In this document: positions 37,704 through 46,433 of the stretch, piece by piece | How the letters are laid out: every line of letters begins with the position of its first letter | Position numbering within the stretch: position 1 is the first letter of the stretch | DNA from: Aeromonas allosaccharophila | Lineage (GTDB): Bacteria > Pseudomonadota > Gammaproteobacteria > Enterobacterales > Aeromonadaceae | NCBI RefSeq assembly: GCF_000819685.1 | Contig: NZ_CDBR01000105.1 | Span: forward strand, 1-64,000 | DNA: 64,000 bases | Direction of reading: 5' to 3' | Position numbers and translations under genes: made by a program | Notes under the pieces: generated by a model | What the model saw: only the letters and a program-made list of their open reading frames with translations | The model's database searches: none | What the model was told of the DNA's origin: nothing

Positions 37704-38726
37704 TCACCCTTTGTACGGCAGTGTAGTATCACGCACCACAATGCTCAATTCGGGCAGTTCATCTGAGTTTGGTTCCGTGCCCTCGATCAAACCCAACAGA
37801 GTCTTGACCATTTTGACCCCCATCTCGTAGATGGGCTGGCGTACCGTGGTCAATGGCGGGTTGGAATAGGTAGAGAATGGCAGGTCATCAAAACCAATGA
37901 GTGAAACATCCTCTGGTACCCTTAAGCCGCACTGCTTGAGCCCCAAAATAGCCCCGTAGCAGGTCTGATCGTTGGCGCAGAATATGGCTGAGAATTTCCG
38001 GCCACTCTGCACCAGTTTCTTCACTGCATTGAGGCCACCAGCCTCGGCGAAATCCCCTTGGATGACCAAGGATGGATCATATTCGATTCCCGCGCTGACT
38101 AAGGCCTGGCGATAACCATGATGACGTTCGATGGCATCGTTTTGATCCGGTAAGCCGACAATGTGGGCGATGTCATGATGACCCAGATCCAATAAATAGC
38201 GAGTTGCCATGTAGCCACCCAGCCGATTATTGATGCTGAAGGAATGTACCCGCTCGGTCATGATATTGTGGCCAGTGGCAACAATGGGTATTTGCTGTGA
38301 AAACTCGAGCAGCGTTTGTTGATTTACGTGGCCGGTCAAAATAATAAGACCATCGACCCGACGAGCTACCAGCAGGCGCAACCTTTCGACTTCTTCTTCC
38401 GCATTCCAGTGACCGCTGACAATCAGCGGCACATACTCCATGCCCTGAAGGGTATGTTCAACACCACGCAACATTTCGTTGGAAAATGGACTCTCTACAT
38501 GTTGAGTCAATACCCCAAGGGTCATGGATTGACCCGTTTTCAGATATTGTGCCATAAGGTTGGGACGAAAATTCAATTCCTGAATTGCATCTTCAACCGC
38601 TTGGCGTTTATCTGCGGCCACTTTGGCCGAGCCGTTTAATATCCGGGATACAGTGCTTGCCGAGACACCGGCTCGTCTGGCGATATCATAGACAGTGGCT
38701 TTTTTCTCCTGAGCTGACTTCGACAT
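37704..38726 (-). CDS. LacI-family regulator of the beta-glucan locus
   Basis: 340 residues. LacI helix-turn-helix and hinge (ATVYDIARRAGVSASTVSRI then LNGSAKVAADKRQAVEDA), then a sugar-binding domain of the ribose-binding type (GVLTQHVESPFSNEMLRGVE, VDGLIILTGHV, FCANDQTCYGAILGLKQCG, VSLIGFDDLPFS). ATG 38726 has GGAGGGCGG upstream. It sits alone between the GH3 unit and the lamB-malM unit. The 12-bp palindrome GAAATCGATTTC with central CG, repeated at up to seven places in the locus, has the form of a LacI-family operator, so this is the most likely local regulator. Its own promoter shows no copy. Confidence 0.92.
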   Translation of the reverse strand: MSKSAQEKKATVYDIARRAGVSASTVSRILNGSAKVAADKRQAVEDAIQELNFRPNLMAQYLKTGQSMTLGVLTQHVESPFSNEMLRGVEHTLQGMEYVPLIVSGHWNAEEEVERLRLLVARRVDGLIILTGHVNQQTLLEFSQQIPIVATGHNIMTERVHSFSINNRLGGYMATRYLLDLGHHDIAHIVGLPDQNDAIERHHGYRQALVSAGIEYDPSLVIQGDFAEAGGLNAVKKLVQSGRKFSAIFCANDQTCYGAILGLKQCGLRVPEDVSLIGFDDLPFSTYSNPPLTTVRQPIYEMGVKMVKTLLGLIEGTEPNSDELPELSIVVRDTTLPYKG

Positions 38727-38867
38727 CCGCCCTCCGTACTCGACTGTGAAAACCCTTGGCTATAACCAATATTACAAGAATATATTCTCAATAAATCAGA
38801 GGCTTAGAATAACCCTTTCCCTTGGTGGTGACAAGCAATGATGCTTCGCCTCAGATTGAGGGGCCCA

Positions 38868-39737
38868 CTACTGCTGGGCGGCAAAAAAAACCTCCCTTGC
38901 TTTGGTAAAACCGGCCTGTTCGGCGGCCTTGACCCAGGCGAGAGCCTGCTCGTAGTTTTTGCTCACAACCGCAGTGCGAATATGTTGATAATAATCCAGT
39001 TCACCTAGCGCTTTATCTGCTGTGATCATCACGGGCGATATGGTTTTTGCGTTCGGTGTCGCATTTACAGCAGCCTCTGCGTCCAGTGCCAAATATAATC
39101 GTCCGGTGGCCGAATGGGGCACTTCCACATTGATGAGGCGGGCAACATCCGTGGCGCGATCATATTGCATTGCGCGCTGGAGATCGTCTGGATTGAGCCT
39201 GGTGCTGCCTTGCATATCCAGCGTAGTAGAATAGATCACCATATAGGCAGCTCGGACGCTGCCGATGGGGGCCGGAATTGTAAATTCTCCCTGGATGTTC
39301 TGTCCTGAAATTAATGAACGGCCGTTATAACTGAAAGTGGAGCTGGGAATGGTTTGAACGGCGTTGTGATTCTCGTCCAGTAACAGGATGCTGGGCAGAA
39401 AAATGGTATAGTCGATCGGGATTGTTACTTTGACGCGGGCAGCCTGGGGGAAAGCGGGCAATGAGAATGCCATCACATAGCTTTTGCCCGAATCGAATGC
39501 ATAAACTGGGCTGTCAGTGCCCACATTTACCCAACGGCTTTCCTGCCCGAAGGGCTGGAAGCGAAGATCCTTGAATGCCTCGATCGCCATTTTGCCCGAC
39601 AATTGTTCTCGGTCATGTTGAAGCTGCTGCTGCAAGTCGGAGGCTGCCGATCTTGGCGGATGCTCCGGGCCTGTACTGGCGCACCCGGCCATCAGCAGAC
39701 TGACCAGGAAAGGCAGATACTGCTTGGTTCCCTTCAT
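38868..39737 (-). CDS. malM: MalM-like periplasmic lipoprotein
   Basis: 289 residues with lipobox MAGC (Cys 19). The central part (VYAFDSGKSYVMAFSLPAFP, ARVKVTIPIDYTIFLPSILL, PSSTFSYNGRSLISGQNIQG) matches the MalM/MalM-family protein of the maltose regulon; the C-terminus has a TPR-like helix pair (SKNYEQALAWVKAAEQAGF). The exact function is unknown even in E. coli. Downstream of lamB in one unit, as in the mal regulon, but here within a beta-glucan locus. ATG 39737 has GAGGAA upstream. Confidence 0.85.
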   Translation of the reverse strand: MKGTKQYLPFLVSLLMAGCASTGPEHPPRSAASDLQQQLQHDREQLSGKMAIEAFKDLRFQPFGQESRWVNVGTDSPVYAFDSGKSYVMAFSLPAFPQAARVKVTIPIDYTIFLPSILLLDENHNAVQTIPSSTFSYNGRSLISGQNIQGEFTIPAPIGSVRAAYMVIYSTTLDMQGSTRLNPDDLQRAMQYDRATDVARLINVEVPHSATGRLYLALDAEAAVNATPNAKTISPVMITADKALGELDYYQHIRTAVVSKNYEQALAWVKAAEQAGFTKAREVFFAAQQ

Positions 39738-39759
39738 CGTGTTTCCTCGTGTGCAATGA

Positions 39760-39778
39760 GGGTCCCTCTAGGGGACCC
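39760..39778 (-). promoter_or_regulatory. Intercistronic hairpin between lamB and malM
   Basis: GGGTCCC/GGGACCC stem of 7 bp with a 5-base loop, no T-run. Located 34 bp after the lamB stop; likely protects the lamB message or lowers malM expression. Confidence 0.5.
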
Positions 39779-39812
39779 GAGATTATAATGCAAGTCAGTT
39801 TTCCGCCCTAAC

Positions 39813-41102
39813 TTACCACCACATGTCCGCTTGTACACCGACGAGCAAATCTTCCCGATCTTCTTGCCAAGGAGTCTCGTTATTGTGATCAACATAGGTA
39901 GTCAAAATTCGGATCTCTGGTGACGGCCCCATGCCTGTATTGACAGTAAATGTCGGCACTATACTGACCTTGTGCGAAGTACTTCCACGATCGATGCTAT
40001 CGATGGTTAAATTGTTTTTCACATAACCGATTTCGGTTTGGATAGAGAAAAACTCATTGATCGGGAATACCGGGCGCAGAGATGCGGCATACCAGGAGTC
40101 ATGGCCACCCAGCTCGTAGTCGTTGTACTGGTAGGAGAGGGTCGGCAGCAGATGAATATTGGCGCCATACCAGCCACCCCAGAGGAAGAGGCGGGAGGAT
40201 TGATCTCCTTCCATCACCTTGGACTGGTAGGGTTTGTAGCCATCAGCCTTGTCCTGCAGGGTCTTTTGATACAGGGAGCCCTTGCGATACATGGCAGTAT
40301 TGGTCAAGTTGGCCCCCAGCAAGTCGCCGGAACCCAGTCCACGCCCCGCTTGGGCGATAAACTTGGAGAAGCCACCCGGCATGAAGAAGAAGTCGTCGCG
40401 GGAATAGATGACGGTCCCTTCTGCCCCCTTGGTCGCATATTGCTTGTTGTCGCCGGTGAACTCGTTGCTGGGCATCTGCTTGAGTGCGATCTCCATATCC
40501 CAGGCACCGTAGAGGGCGCCGGTGTGGAGGGTGTGCATGGTGGCTTCAGTGCCATTTGCGCGGTCGGAGTGGCTGGTATCGTTGCTGTTGATATAGGCAA
40601 AGTCCCACTTGCCACCCGCCATCTCCATGGCGTTGATGCCGACGCCGGTCCCCGAGTAGTCCGTGTAGAAATAGTCGGTGGTCCAGATGTAGTTCTCGCG
40701 GTCGTAATAGCGCAGGCCCCCCCACATGGTCCCGGTCGGGGTGATGCCACCCAGTTCCACATAGGTTTCTGACACACCACTTTCGCGAGGCGCTGCACGG
40801 GTTTGCAGGCCATCGGCATCGGACTCCACCTTGAAGTGGATGTTGACCGACTTGTTGCCGCCCAGATCCCACAACTTGTTCAGGCCCGCTTCCCAGCTGT
40901 TGTCCAGCTCTGAGCCCAGGCGCCCCATGGTCTTGTCCATCTCATATTCGTACCCCGCCTTGGCGAAGTTGTCCTTGGCGTCAAACATTGAGCCGGCACG
41001 AATATAACCGTGGAAACCAAAACTCTCGGCGGCATTCGATACTGCGGGCACTGCCAGCCCGCAACATGCCCCGACAAACAAGGCGAGTGACTTCAATTTC
41101 AT
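39813..41102 (-). CDS. lamB: LamB-family maltoporin-type sugar porin
   Basis: 429 residues. Signal peptide ending SNAAE near residue 26, then an 18-strand barrel: FGFHGYIRAGSMFDAKDNFA at the start, and GGLRYYDRENYIWTTDYFYT with the YTDYSG motif, ending in the aromatic VGVQADMWW typical of outer-membrane porins. It should admit oligosaccharides across the outer membrane. Located in the beta-glucan locus and preceded by operator E, so the likely cargo is cello-oligosaccharide rather than maltodextrin (inference). Confidence 0.92.
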   Translation of the reverse strand: MKLKSLALFVGACCGLAVPAVSNAAESFGFHGYIRAGSMFDAKDNFAKAGYEYEMDKTMGRLGSELDNSWEAGLNKLWDLGGNKSVNIHFKVESDADGLQTRAAPRESGVSETYVELGGITPTGTMWGGLRYYDRENYIWTTDYFYTDYSGTGVGINAMEMAGGKWDFAYINSNDTSHSDRANGTEATMHTLHTGALYGAWDMEIALKQMPSNEFTGDNKQYATKGAEGTVIYSRDDFFFMPGGFSKFIAQAGRGLGSGDLLGANLTNTAMYRKGSLYQKTLQDKADGYKPYQSKVMEGDQSSRLFLWGGWYGANIHLLPTLSYQYNDYELGGHDSWYAASLRPVFPINEFFSIQTEIGYVKNNLTIDSIDRGSTSHKVSIVPTFTVNTGMGPSPEIRILTTYVDHNNETPWQEDREDLLVGVQADMWW

Positions 41103-41133
41103 CTTATTGCTCCAATCCGTAGAAAATTATTTT

Positions 41134-41145
41134 CAATCGATTTCT
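41134..41145. promoter_or_regulatory. LacI-type operator E (lamB promoter)
   Basis: TCAATCGATTTC, 10 of 12 positions, 31 bp upstream of the lamB start. Confidence 0.65.
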
Positions 41146-41163
41146 CGAAGATTCAATGCGTTA

Positions 41164-42492
41164 TCACTTGATCTGCTGGCAGGGCTGATTGCTGTCAAAG
41201 TCTGCCGGGATGGCTGTTTTCAGGGCCACGTTGGTGAAGGCGAAGCGCAGACCGGCCATGGAGTCCCAGGCCCCGCTCAGGTAAAGCGCCTTTTGCACCG
41301 AGTCTGTGTTGGCTGCCGGAATGAGAGAAGCGACGGGAAGGATGCAGCGGTACCAGGTGTCGTCATCGGGCACGATGTTGCTGTCCATGGTGAAGAAGGT
41401 GCCAAAGTCCGGGCCTGCGGTACCGTCCATGCGGATCTGGATGTTGGGGGAGTCACCGTAGCTGGAGACTTTCAGGTCGAGCAGCATGGCGCCGTCCTGA
41501 TAGGCGGAGAGATCCCCATTGGCGCTGTCTGTCCCGAGGAAAGCTGCGCCATTGCCTGGCAGGTCCATGGTGATGACCTGGTTTTCATCGGTCAGGGTGC
41601 CGCCGAAGCTGGCTGCCGGGTAATCAGCGCTGCGGTCTTGGGCCTGGCTCTTGTCACCGGAGTAGTAGAGTGCGGCATCGGTGGCCACCAGCGCGGGGAC
41701 ATTGTTGACGCCGGAGCCTGTGTCGGGATTGGTACCGGGATCGGTGCCTGGGTCTGTACCAGGGTCGGTAGCGCCGCCAGGCGCTTCACAGGTGACCGGG
41801 TCGACAACGGGCTTGGCCGAGGTGGTGAGCAGGTACTTGATGTTGGTGATTTCGTAGTTGAAGGCTTCCTTGGTGGCCAGGTGGAACGGTGTGCCCACAG
41901 TGGCGAGGTTGATGGCCGTGGCACCGGGGAAGGGCTTCATGCAGTTGATGGGCAGCGTGAGCGTTTCCCAGTCGCCGGAACCGGTCAGGGCGCTGGCAAT
42001 GGGCAGACTGCTGCGGTTGGGATACTCGTTGTCGATGGAGGCATTGAGCACTTCCGGCACCTTGCTCTTGGTCCGCAGCTGGAACTCGATGAAACCGGAG
42101 GCGTATTTGCTCAGGTTCAGAGGGGTGGCGGATTTGAGCATGAAGGTGCCATCTCCGTCACCGGCTACCTGCACATCGGCGGTGTCATCGGTACCAGCAT
42201 TGTTGATGAGCACCGCACTGATGCTGGTCATGGCGACAGGAGTAGCCGTGACTGGTTGAAGGTTCCAGTTATCCTTCTCCGACTGAATATTGGGGGTGAC
42301 TTTTGCGTTCGCTCCAACACCAAACAGCAACAATGCGCCATCTTCACCGCCTGGAGGTGTTTCACCAGGAGGCGTTTCACCCGGATGGGTTTCACTGCCG
42401 TTGCTAGAAGAAATGTTCTCTTCACCGCCACATCCGCCGAGCAAGGCTGCGGCGATCAACGTTGCTAAAAGTCCTTTTTTTGTTGCATTCAT
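41164..42492 (-). CDS. Glycan-binding-like lipoprotein with two ExoP-type domains
   Basis: 442 residues. Lipobox LGGC (Cys 21), a Pro/Gly/Glu/Thr repeat (HPGETPPGETPPGGEDG), a first beta-sandwich at about 55-230, a second linker of DPGT repeats, and a second beta-sandwich at about 265-440. Both sandwiches contain the ExoP/galactose-binding-like pattern (DWETLTLPINCMKPFP and DTWYRCILPVASLIP) also seen in the C-terminal domain of the neighbouring GH3 enzyme (KWVTLSLPLRCLEEGMDF). There are no catalytic motifs. It may act as a cell-surface glycan-capturing protein. ATG 42492 has GGAG upstream; operators F and G precede it. Confidence 0.75.
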   Translation of the reverse strand: MNATKKGLLATLIAAALLGGCGGEENISSSNGSETHPGETPPGETPPGGEDGALLLFGVGANAKVTPNIQSEKDNWNLQPVTATPVAMTSISAVLINNAGTDDTADVQVAGDGDGTFMLKSATPLNLSKYASGFIEFQLRTKSKVPEVLNASIDNEYPNRSSLPIASALTGSGDWETLTLPINCMKPFPGATAINLATVGTPFHLATKEAFNYEITNIKYLLTTSAKPVVDPVTCEAPGGATDPGTDPGTDPGTNPDTGSGVNNVPALVATDAALYYSGDKSQAQDRSADYPAASFGGTLTDENQVITMDLPGNGAAFLGTDSANGDLSAYQDGAMLLDLKVSSYGDSPNIQIRMDGTAGPDFGTFFTMDSNIVPDDDTWYRCILPVASLIPAANTDSVQKALYLSGAWDSMAGLRFAFTNVALKTAIPADFDSNQPCQQIK

Positions 42493-42601
42493 ACTGACCA
42501 CTCCAATCAATGGGAAAAATATCCACCGCGATGAACCGTCAAGACTCAAACTGACGTTATGCAATCGATGCCAAGACAAATCATGCTGGCTTCATTTTCT
42601 T

Positions 42602-42613
42602 GAAATCGATTTC
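42602..42613. promoter_or_regulatory. LacI-type operator F (lipoprotein promoter)
   Basis: GAAATCGATTTC, perfect palindrome, 109 bp upstream of the lipoprotein start. A partial copy (GCAATCGATGCC) lies at about 42561. Confidence 0.8.
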
Positions 42614-42860
42614 CAATGCAATGATTATCCCCTGTGATGATCAAAGTTTGTGTTTCAAATCACAGAAAATGTGTCCTTATGACCAGCGGATGGGATGCGA
42701 AAGAAAGAGTTACCTTTAAACTAAAAGAGTTCATGGCATTGTTTTTTATGATTTATTTTATTTTCTCTTGAGGCTGAATATCAGAGAGAAAGTATTAGAG
42801 TAGATCTGCAATGTGTCTGAGGTGATTGCGATGTGTCGATTTCTGAGTAACATTTAAATT

Positions 42861-42872
42861 GATTTCGATTTC
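42861..42872. promoter_or_regulatory. LacI-type operator G (auxiliary)
   Basis: GATTTCGATTTC, 11 of 12 positions, followed by ATG as at the other sites. It lies 259 bp from operator F and marks the right edge of the locus. Confidence 0.6.
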
Positions 42873-42902
42873 ATGGCGTGCTGAATGAGAGCCTGGTTGT
42901 CA

Positions 42903-43133
42903 TCAACCTTGCGGGGGCCTCTCCAGCGGTTCAAGCACCAGGAGTGTCCAGCCTTGACTGGTGATGGCAGACAGCATGCAGTCGATGATGCCAAGGGAGT
43001 CGGCCGTCAGAGCGATGCTGAGGCCGGGTTCCTGCTGGGTCAGCACTGACCCGGGATGGTGCAATTCCCCTGTGCCAGATATCAGATCGCAATCTTGGAG
43101 AAGACCAAGGATGAACCGGCGATGGAGGGCTGG
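42903..43133 (-). pseudogene. Unidentified gene remnant
   Basis: An open frame of about 76 codons without a start reads LHRRFILGLLQDCDLISGTG then ELHHPGSVLTQQEPGLSIAL and ends TSQGWTLLVLEPLERPPQG. Its residue use looks like real protein. An in-frame TAA lies just upstream. I cannot name the family. Probably the 3' end of a gene lost when the beta-glucan locus or the efflux genes arrived. The rest of 42620-43301 shows nothing further apart from operator G. Confidence 0.35.
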
Positions 43134-43301
43134 TTACAAACCCCGGAGAGGTAACCCGCGATAGGGTCGCCCCGCAGCACCGGCCATGAACCACGGGCCC
43201 GGCACCATGGCGCGCTTATCATCTTCGAAGGAACGCAGAATGGTGCCAGGTATGCACTGCATGATCATCGCCCCCCCAAGGCCAGCAAACCTGCGCATCG
43301 G

Positions 43302-46300
43302 TCAGCATGATCGGTGCTGTGCTCGCCAGGTCTGAATGCGCGCCTGGGTGCCGATGACGAAGACAAAAAAGACCGGTACGAAGAAGATGGCCAGCAGGGT
43401 GCCGCTGATCATGCCGCCAAACACGCCGGTGCCGATGGCGTGCTGGGTCTCCGCGCTGGCGCCACTGGCGAGCATCAAGGGCACCACTCCGAGGGTGAAG
43501 GCCAGCGAGGTCATCAGAATGGGGCGCAGGCGCAGGCGGGCAGCAGTAACAGCCGCATCAAGCAGCGAGCGTCCTTCACTGTGCAACTGGCGCGCAAACT
43601 CCACGATGAGGATGGCGTTCTTGGCCGACAGACCGATGATGGTGATCATGCCTACTTTAAAGAAGACGTCGTTGGGCATACCGCGCAGCATTACGGCCGC
43701 GACGGCACCGAGCAGGCCCAGCGGCACCACCAGCATCACCGAGAGCGGGATCGACCAGCTTTCATAGAGTGCTGCCAGCACCAGGAAGACCACCAGCGCC
43801 GACAACAGCATCAGCAGGGGGGCCTGCTCGGCCGACTGGCGCTCTTGCAACGACTGTCCCGTCCAGGCCAATGCGAAGCCTGGCGGCAATTGCGCCACCA
43901 GGCGCTCCATCTCTGCCATCGCCACTCCGCTGGAGATGCCGGGCGCTGCTCCCCCGGCAATACGCACGGCAGGGAAGCCATCGAAGCGCATCATCTGTTG
44001 CGGCGATTCGCGCCATTCCGGTGTCACCACCTCCCGCAGGGGCACCATGCCGCCGCTGGCATTGCGCACCCGCAGGCCGAGCACGTCATCGAGCTGCATG
44101 CGCGCCGACGCGTCGGCCTGCAGAATGACCTGCTGCATGTGCCCGCCGTTGGGGAAGTCGTTGACGTAGAGCGACCCCATTGCGGCCGACAGGGTACTGC
44201 TTACGCTGGCGAACGAGAGTCCCATGGCTTCGGCCTTCTGTCGGTTGATCTCGAGGTGAATGCTCTCGCCGGGAGGCAGATTGTCGGGATACACATCACT
44301 GACTACCTGGCTTTTGGCGGCCAGTTCCAGCAGTTGTGCCTGAGCGGCCAGCAGCGCGGCATCTCCCCGGTTGGCTCTGTCTTGCAGGAACAGGGTGAAG
44401 CCGGAGGCGGTGCCCAGCTCGTCGATGGCGGGCGGCAGCAGGCTCATTACCGTGCCTTCAGGAATGTTTGCCATAGCCGCTTGTGCCAGCTCTGCCTCTT
44501 CGGCTGCCGTGGCGCCATGACGCTGATCCCAATCTTTGAGCATGGTGAAGGCCATGGCGGCATTGGGGCCTGCGCCGGAGAAGCTGAAGCCCTGCACCAC
44601 CAGGTTGGTGTCCAGCGCCTCGCGAGAGGCGACGTGAGCCTCGAAGGCCTTGACCACCTCAAGAGTACGCTCGCTGGTGGCGCCGGTCGGTAGCTGGATG
44701 GAGGTCATGAAGTAACCTTGATCCTCGTCCGGCAGGAAAGAGGAGGGCAGCTGGGCGGCGGTGATGGCCAGCACGACGCAGAGGGCGGCAAAGGTTGCCA
44801 TCATCCGTCCGCTGCGCCCGACCAGCCGGGTTACCCGCGCACCGTAGCCTGCCGTGAACCGCTCGAAACCCCGGTTGAAGGCACCGAAAAAGCCGTGCTT
44901 CTCATGATGATCCGGACTGACCGGACGCAGCAAGGTGGCGCAGAGCGCAGGCGTCAGGGTCAGGGCGAGGAAGGCCGAAATGAGGATCGAGACCGCCATC
45001 GACAGGGTGAACTGCTGGTAGATGACCCCCACCGAGCCGCTGCCAAACGCCATAGGGAGGAACACCGCCGTGAGTACCAGGGTGATGCCGATCACCGCCC
45101 CGGTGATCTCTTTCATGGCCTGCGACGTCGCCTCCCTGGGCGACAGCCCCCGGGTGGCCATCAGGCGCTCGACGTTCTCCACCACCACGATGGCGTCGTC
45201 GACAATGATGCCGATGGCCAGCACCATGCCGAACATGGTGAGGGAGTTGATCGAAAAACCGGCCAGCAGCATCACCGCGAAGGTGCCAAGCAGAGCGATG
45301 GGGGCGACGATGGCCGGGATCAGGGTGTAGCGCAGGTTCTGCAGGAAGAGAAACATCACCAGAAACACTAGCACCATGGCTTCCAGCAAGGTATGGATCA
45401 CCTTTTCGATGGAGACCTTGACGAAGGGGGCCGAGTCAAAGGGGATCGAATAGGCCATGCCCGCCGGCAGGGTGGGGGCTAGCTGGGCGAGACGAGTGCG
45501 CACCGCATCGGCGGTACGCACGGCGTTGGCGCCGGGGGAGAGCTGGATGGCGGCGCTGGTGGCAGCCACGCCGTTCTCCCGGTTGGAAAAGGCGTAGGAT
45601 TGCGCCCCCAGCTCGACCCGGGCGACATCACCCAGCACCAGCTTGGCGCCATCACCACCGGCTCGCAGCACGATGGCGGCGAATGCCTCGGGGGTTGTCA
45701 GCTGCCCTTGAACCGTGAGGGGAATCGTCAGGCGCTGCCCCGGCAGGGAGGGCTCGTCACCGAGGCGCCCCGGGGCAATCTGGATGTTCTGCTGCTCGAT
45801 GGCCTGCGCCACCTCGCCGATGGTCAGCCCGAATGCGGCGAGTTTGGCCGGGTCTACCCAGATGCGCATGGCCTGCTCGGCGCCAAACAGCTGCACTCGT
45901 CCCACCCCGTCGATGCGGCGCAGCTCCTGCACAATATTGCGTGCCATGTAGTCGTTGAGGGCAACCTCATCGAAGCGGCCATCCGGTGAGGTCATGCCGA
46001 CCATCATCAGAAAGCCGGATGAGGCGGACTCCACCTGCAGGCCGGTTTGCCGCACCGCTTGTGGCAAGCGAGGTTCGACCGCCTTGATGCGGTTTTGCAC
46101 ATCCATCTGCGCAAGCTCCGGATCGGAGCCCGGCTTGAAGGTGGCCGTGATCTGCGCGCTACCCGAGGCGTCCACCGACGACTCGAAGTAGAGCAGGTTC
46201 TTCACTCCCGACAGCTCGCGCTCGATAAGGCTCACCACCGCATCGTTCAGGGTCTGCGGCGTGGCGCCCGGATAGGTGGCATAGAGGGTCACCGACACCG

Positions 46301-46418
46301 GCGCCACCGAGGGATAGCGGGAGATGGGGAGCTTTGGGATGGCGATGACCCCTGCCAGCACGATGAACAGGGCGATCACCCAGGCAAACACCGGGCGATG
46401 GATAAAAAACTGCGGCAT
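43302..46418 (-). CDS. RND multidrug efflux permease, AcrB/AdeB-like
   Basis: 1038 residues, HAE1-type RND pump with twelve membrane helices and two large periplasmic loops. N-terminus PQFFIHRPVFAWVIALFIVL is the family start. The proton-relay Asp pair is in TM4 (GMVLAIGIIVDDAIVVVENV) and the partner Lys in TM10 (GLSAKNAILIVEFA). It exports drugs, dyes and bile-like compounds with the adaptor encoded upstream. No outer-membrane channel gene is present, so TolC or a homologue elsewhere is assumed. 15 bp after the adaptor gene. Confidence 0.95.
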   Translation of the reverse strand: MPQFFIHRPVFAWVIALFIVLAGVIAIPKLPISRYPSVAPVSVTLYATYPGATPQTLNDAVVSLIERELSGVKNLLYFESSVDASGSAQITATFKPGSDPELAQMDVQNRIKAVEPRLPQAVRQTGLQVESASSGFLMMVGMTSPDGRFDEVALNDYMARNIVQELRRIDGVGRVQLFGAEQAMRIWVDPAKLAAFGLTIGEVAQAIEQQNIQIAPGRLGDEPSLPGQRLTIPLTVQGQLTTPEAFAAIVLRAGGDGAKLVLGDVARVELGAQSYAFSNRENGVAATSAAIQLSPGANAVRTADAVRTRLAQLAPTLPAGMAYSIPFDSAPFVKVSIEKVIHTLLEAMVLVFLVMFLFLQNLRYTLIPAIVAPIALLGTFAVMLLAGFSINSLTMFGMVLAIGIIVDDAIVVVENVERLMATRGLSPREATSQAMKEITGAVIGITLVLTAVFLPMAFGSGSVGVIYQQFTLSMAVSILISAFLALTLTPALCATLLRPVSPDHHEKHGFFGAFNRGFERFTAGYGARVTRLVGRSGRMMATFAALCVVLAITAAQLPSSFLPDEDQGYFMTSIQLPTGATSERTLEVVKAFEAHVASREALDTNLVVQGFSFSGAGPNAAMAFTMLKDWDQRHGATAAEEAELAQAAMANIPEGTVMSLLPPAIDELGTASGFTLFLQDRANRGDAALLAAQAQLLELAAKSQVVSDVYPDNLPPGESIHLEINRQKAEAMGLSFASVSSTLSAAMGSLYVNDFPNGGHMQQVILQADASARMQLDDVLGLRVRNASGGMVPLREVVTPEWRESPQQMMRFDGFPAVRIAGGAAPGISSGVAMAEMERLVAQLPPGFALAWTGQSLQERQSAEQAPLLMLLSALVVFLVLAALYESWSIPLSVMLVVPLGLLGAVAAVMLRGMPNDVFFKVGMITIIGLSAKNAILIVEFARQLHSEGRSLLDAAVTAARLRLRPILMTSLAFTLGVVPLMLASGASAETQHAIGTGVFGGMISGTLLAIFFVPVFFVFVIGTQARIQTWRAQHRSC

Positions 46419-46433
46419 GGATAACTCTCCGAT

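Noticed and set aside
41701..41775. Short tandem DNA repeat as a possible regulatory satellite
   Set aside because: It encodes the DPGT linker of the lipoprotein; the periodicity is explained by the protein.
41107..42468. 453-codon plus-strand frame opposite the lipoprotein gene
   Set aside because: Gly/Val-rich mirror of the lipoprotein's repeats; the minus strand has signal peptide, ribosome site and operators.
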